Below, piece after piece: positions 6,398 through 6,412 of a stretch of DNA of 6,412 bases (positions are counted from its first letter, which is position 1; each line of letters starts with the position of its first letter). The notes beneath the pieces are model-generated. The model did no database searches. It was not told the DNA's origin and worked only from the letters and a program-made list of their open reading frames with translations. The position numbers were made by a program, and so were the translations under genes. The stretch spans positions 1 to 6,412 of the forward strand of contig DAWR01000041.1 in assembly GCA_002506015.1 (NCBI GenBank). The letters are read 5' to 3'. Source of the stretch: Candidatus Methanogasteraceae archaeon UBA261 (GTDB lineage Archaea; Halobacteriota; Methanosarcinia; Methanosarcinales; Methanogasteraceae).

Positions 6398-6412
6398 TGT
6401 TGACAAGAAGTT

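Larger units (their letters stand above)
6192..6412. other. Non-coding upstream region to the window edge
   Basis: No gene is evident. The 73-codon - strand frame that covers much of it has no recognisable motif and overlaps the glmU start. The region holds two inverted repeats and a degenerate 10-bp repeat, listed separately. Confidence 0.5.

Overview
The window looks archaeal, most likely a euryarchaeote close to the methanogen/ANME lineages. The signs are an archaeal-type UDP-GlcNAc pathway (a 400-residue nucleotidyltransferase/left-handed beta-helix protein with a TRCRPLT signature), AT-rich TATA-like elements where archaeal promoters should sit, Shine-Dalgarno sites that pair with the archaeal 16S tail (GGTGA, GGAG, GAGGAG), and an antitoxin that appears to be leaderless. 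The lineage is inferred from protein flavour, not shown. Every recognised gene ends in TGA or TAA; none ends in TAG.

Layout. On the + strand, 1-675 is the 3' part of a Fic-domain protein with a C-terminal winged helix. Its frame is open to the left window edge except for one in-frame TAG at 31-33. A 270-base non-coding gap (676-945) holds three 12-bp tandem repeats and some hairpins. Everything from 6131 down to 946 lies on the - strand, in the order glmU-like, glmS, UPF0175 antitoxin, DUF3368 PIN-like toxin (frameshifted), glmM. The last 220 bases (6192-6412) are the upstream region of this cluster and hold hairpins and a short degenerate repeat, but no gene.

Function. GlmS (fructose-6-P to glucosamine-6-P), GlmM (to glucosamine-1-P) and the GlmU-like protein (acetylation and/or uridylylation) together cover the route from fructose-6-P to UDP-GlcNAc, the donor for archaeal surface glycans and glycoproteins. 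glmU and glmS are one base apart. A two-gene UPF0175/DUF3368 toxin-antitoxin-like cassette lies between glmS and glmM. The cassette has its own candidate promoter, an ATGA overlap between its two genes, and a toxin stop codon only four bases before the glmM start.

The most notable points are the in-frame amber codon in fic (nonsense mutation or pyrrolysine-type recoding), the toxin-antitoxin cassette inside the amino-sugar cluster, the frameshift in the toxin beside an intact antitoxin, and the physical coupling of glmM to the toxin's 3' end. I found no CRISPR array, tRNA, rRNA or insertion sequence.
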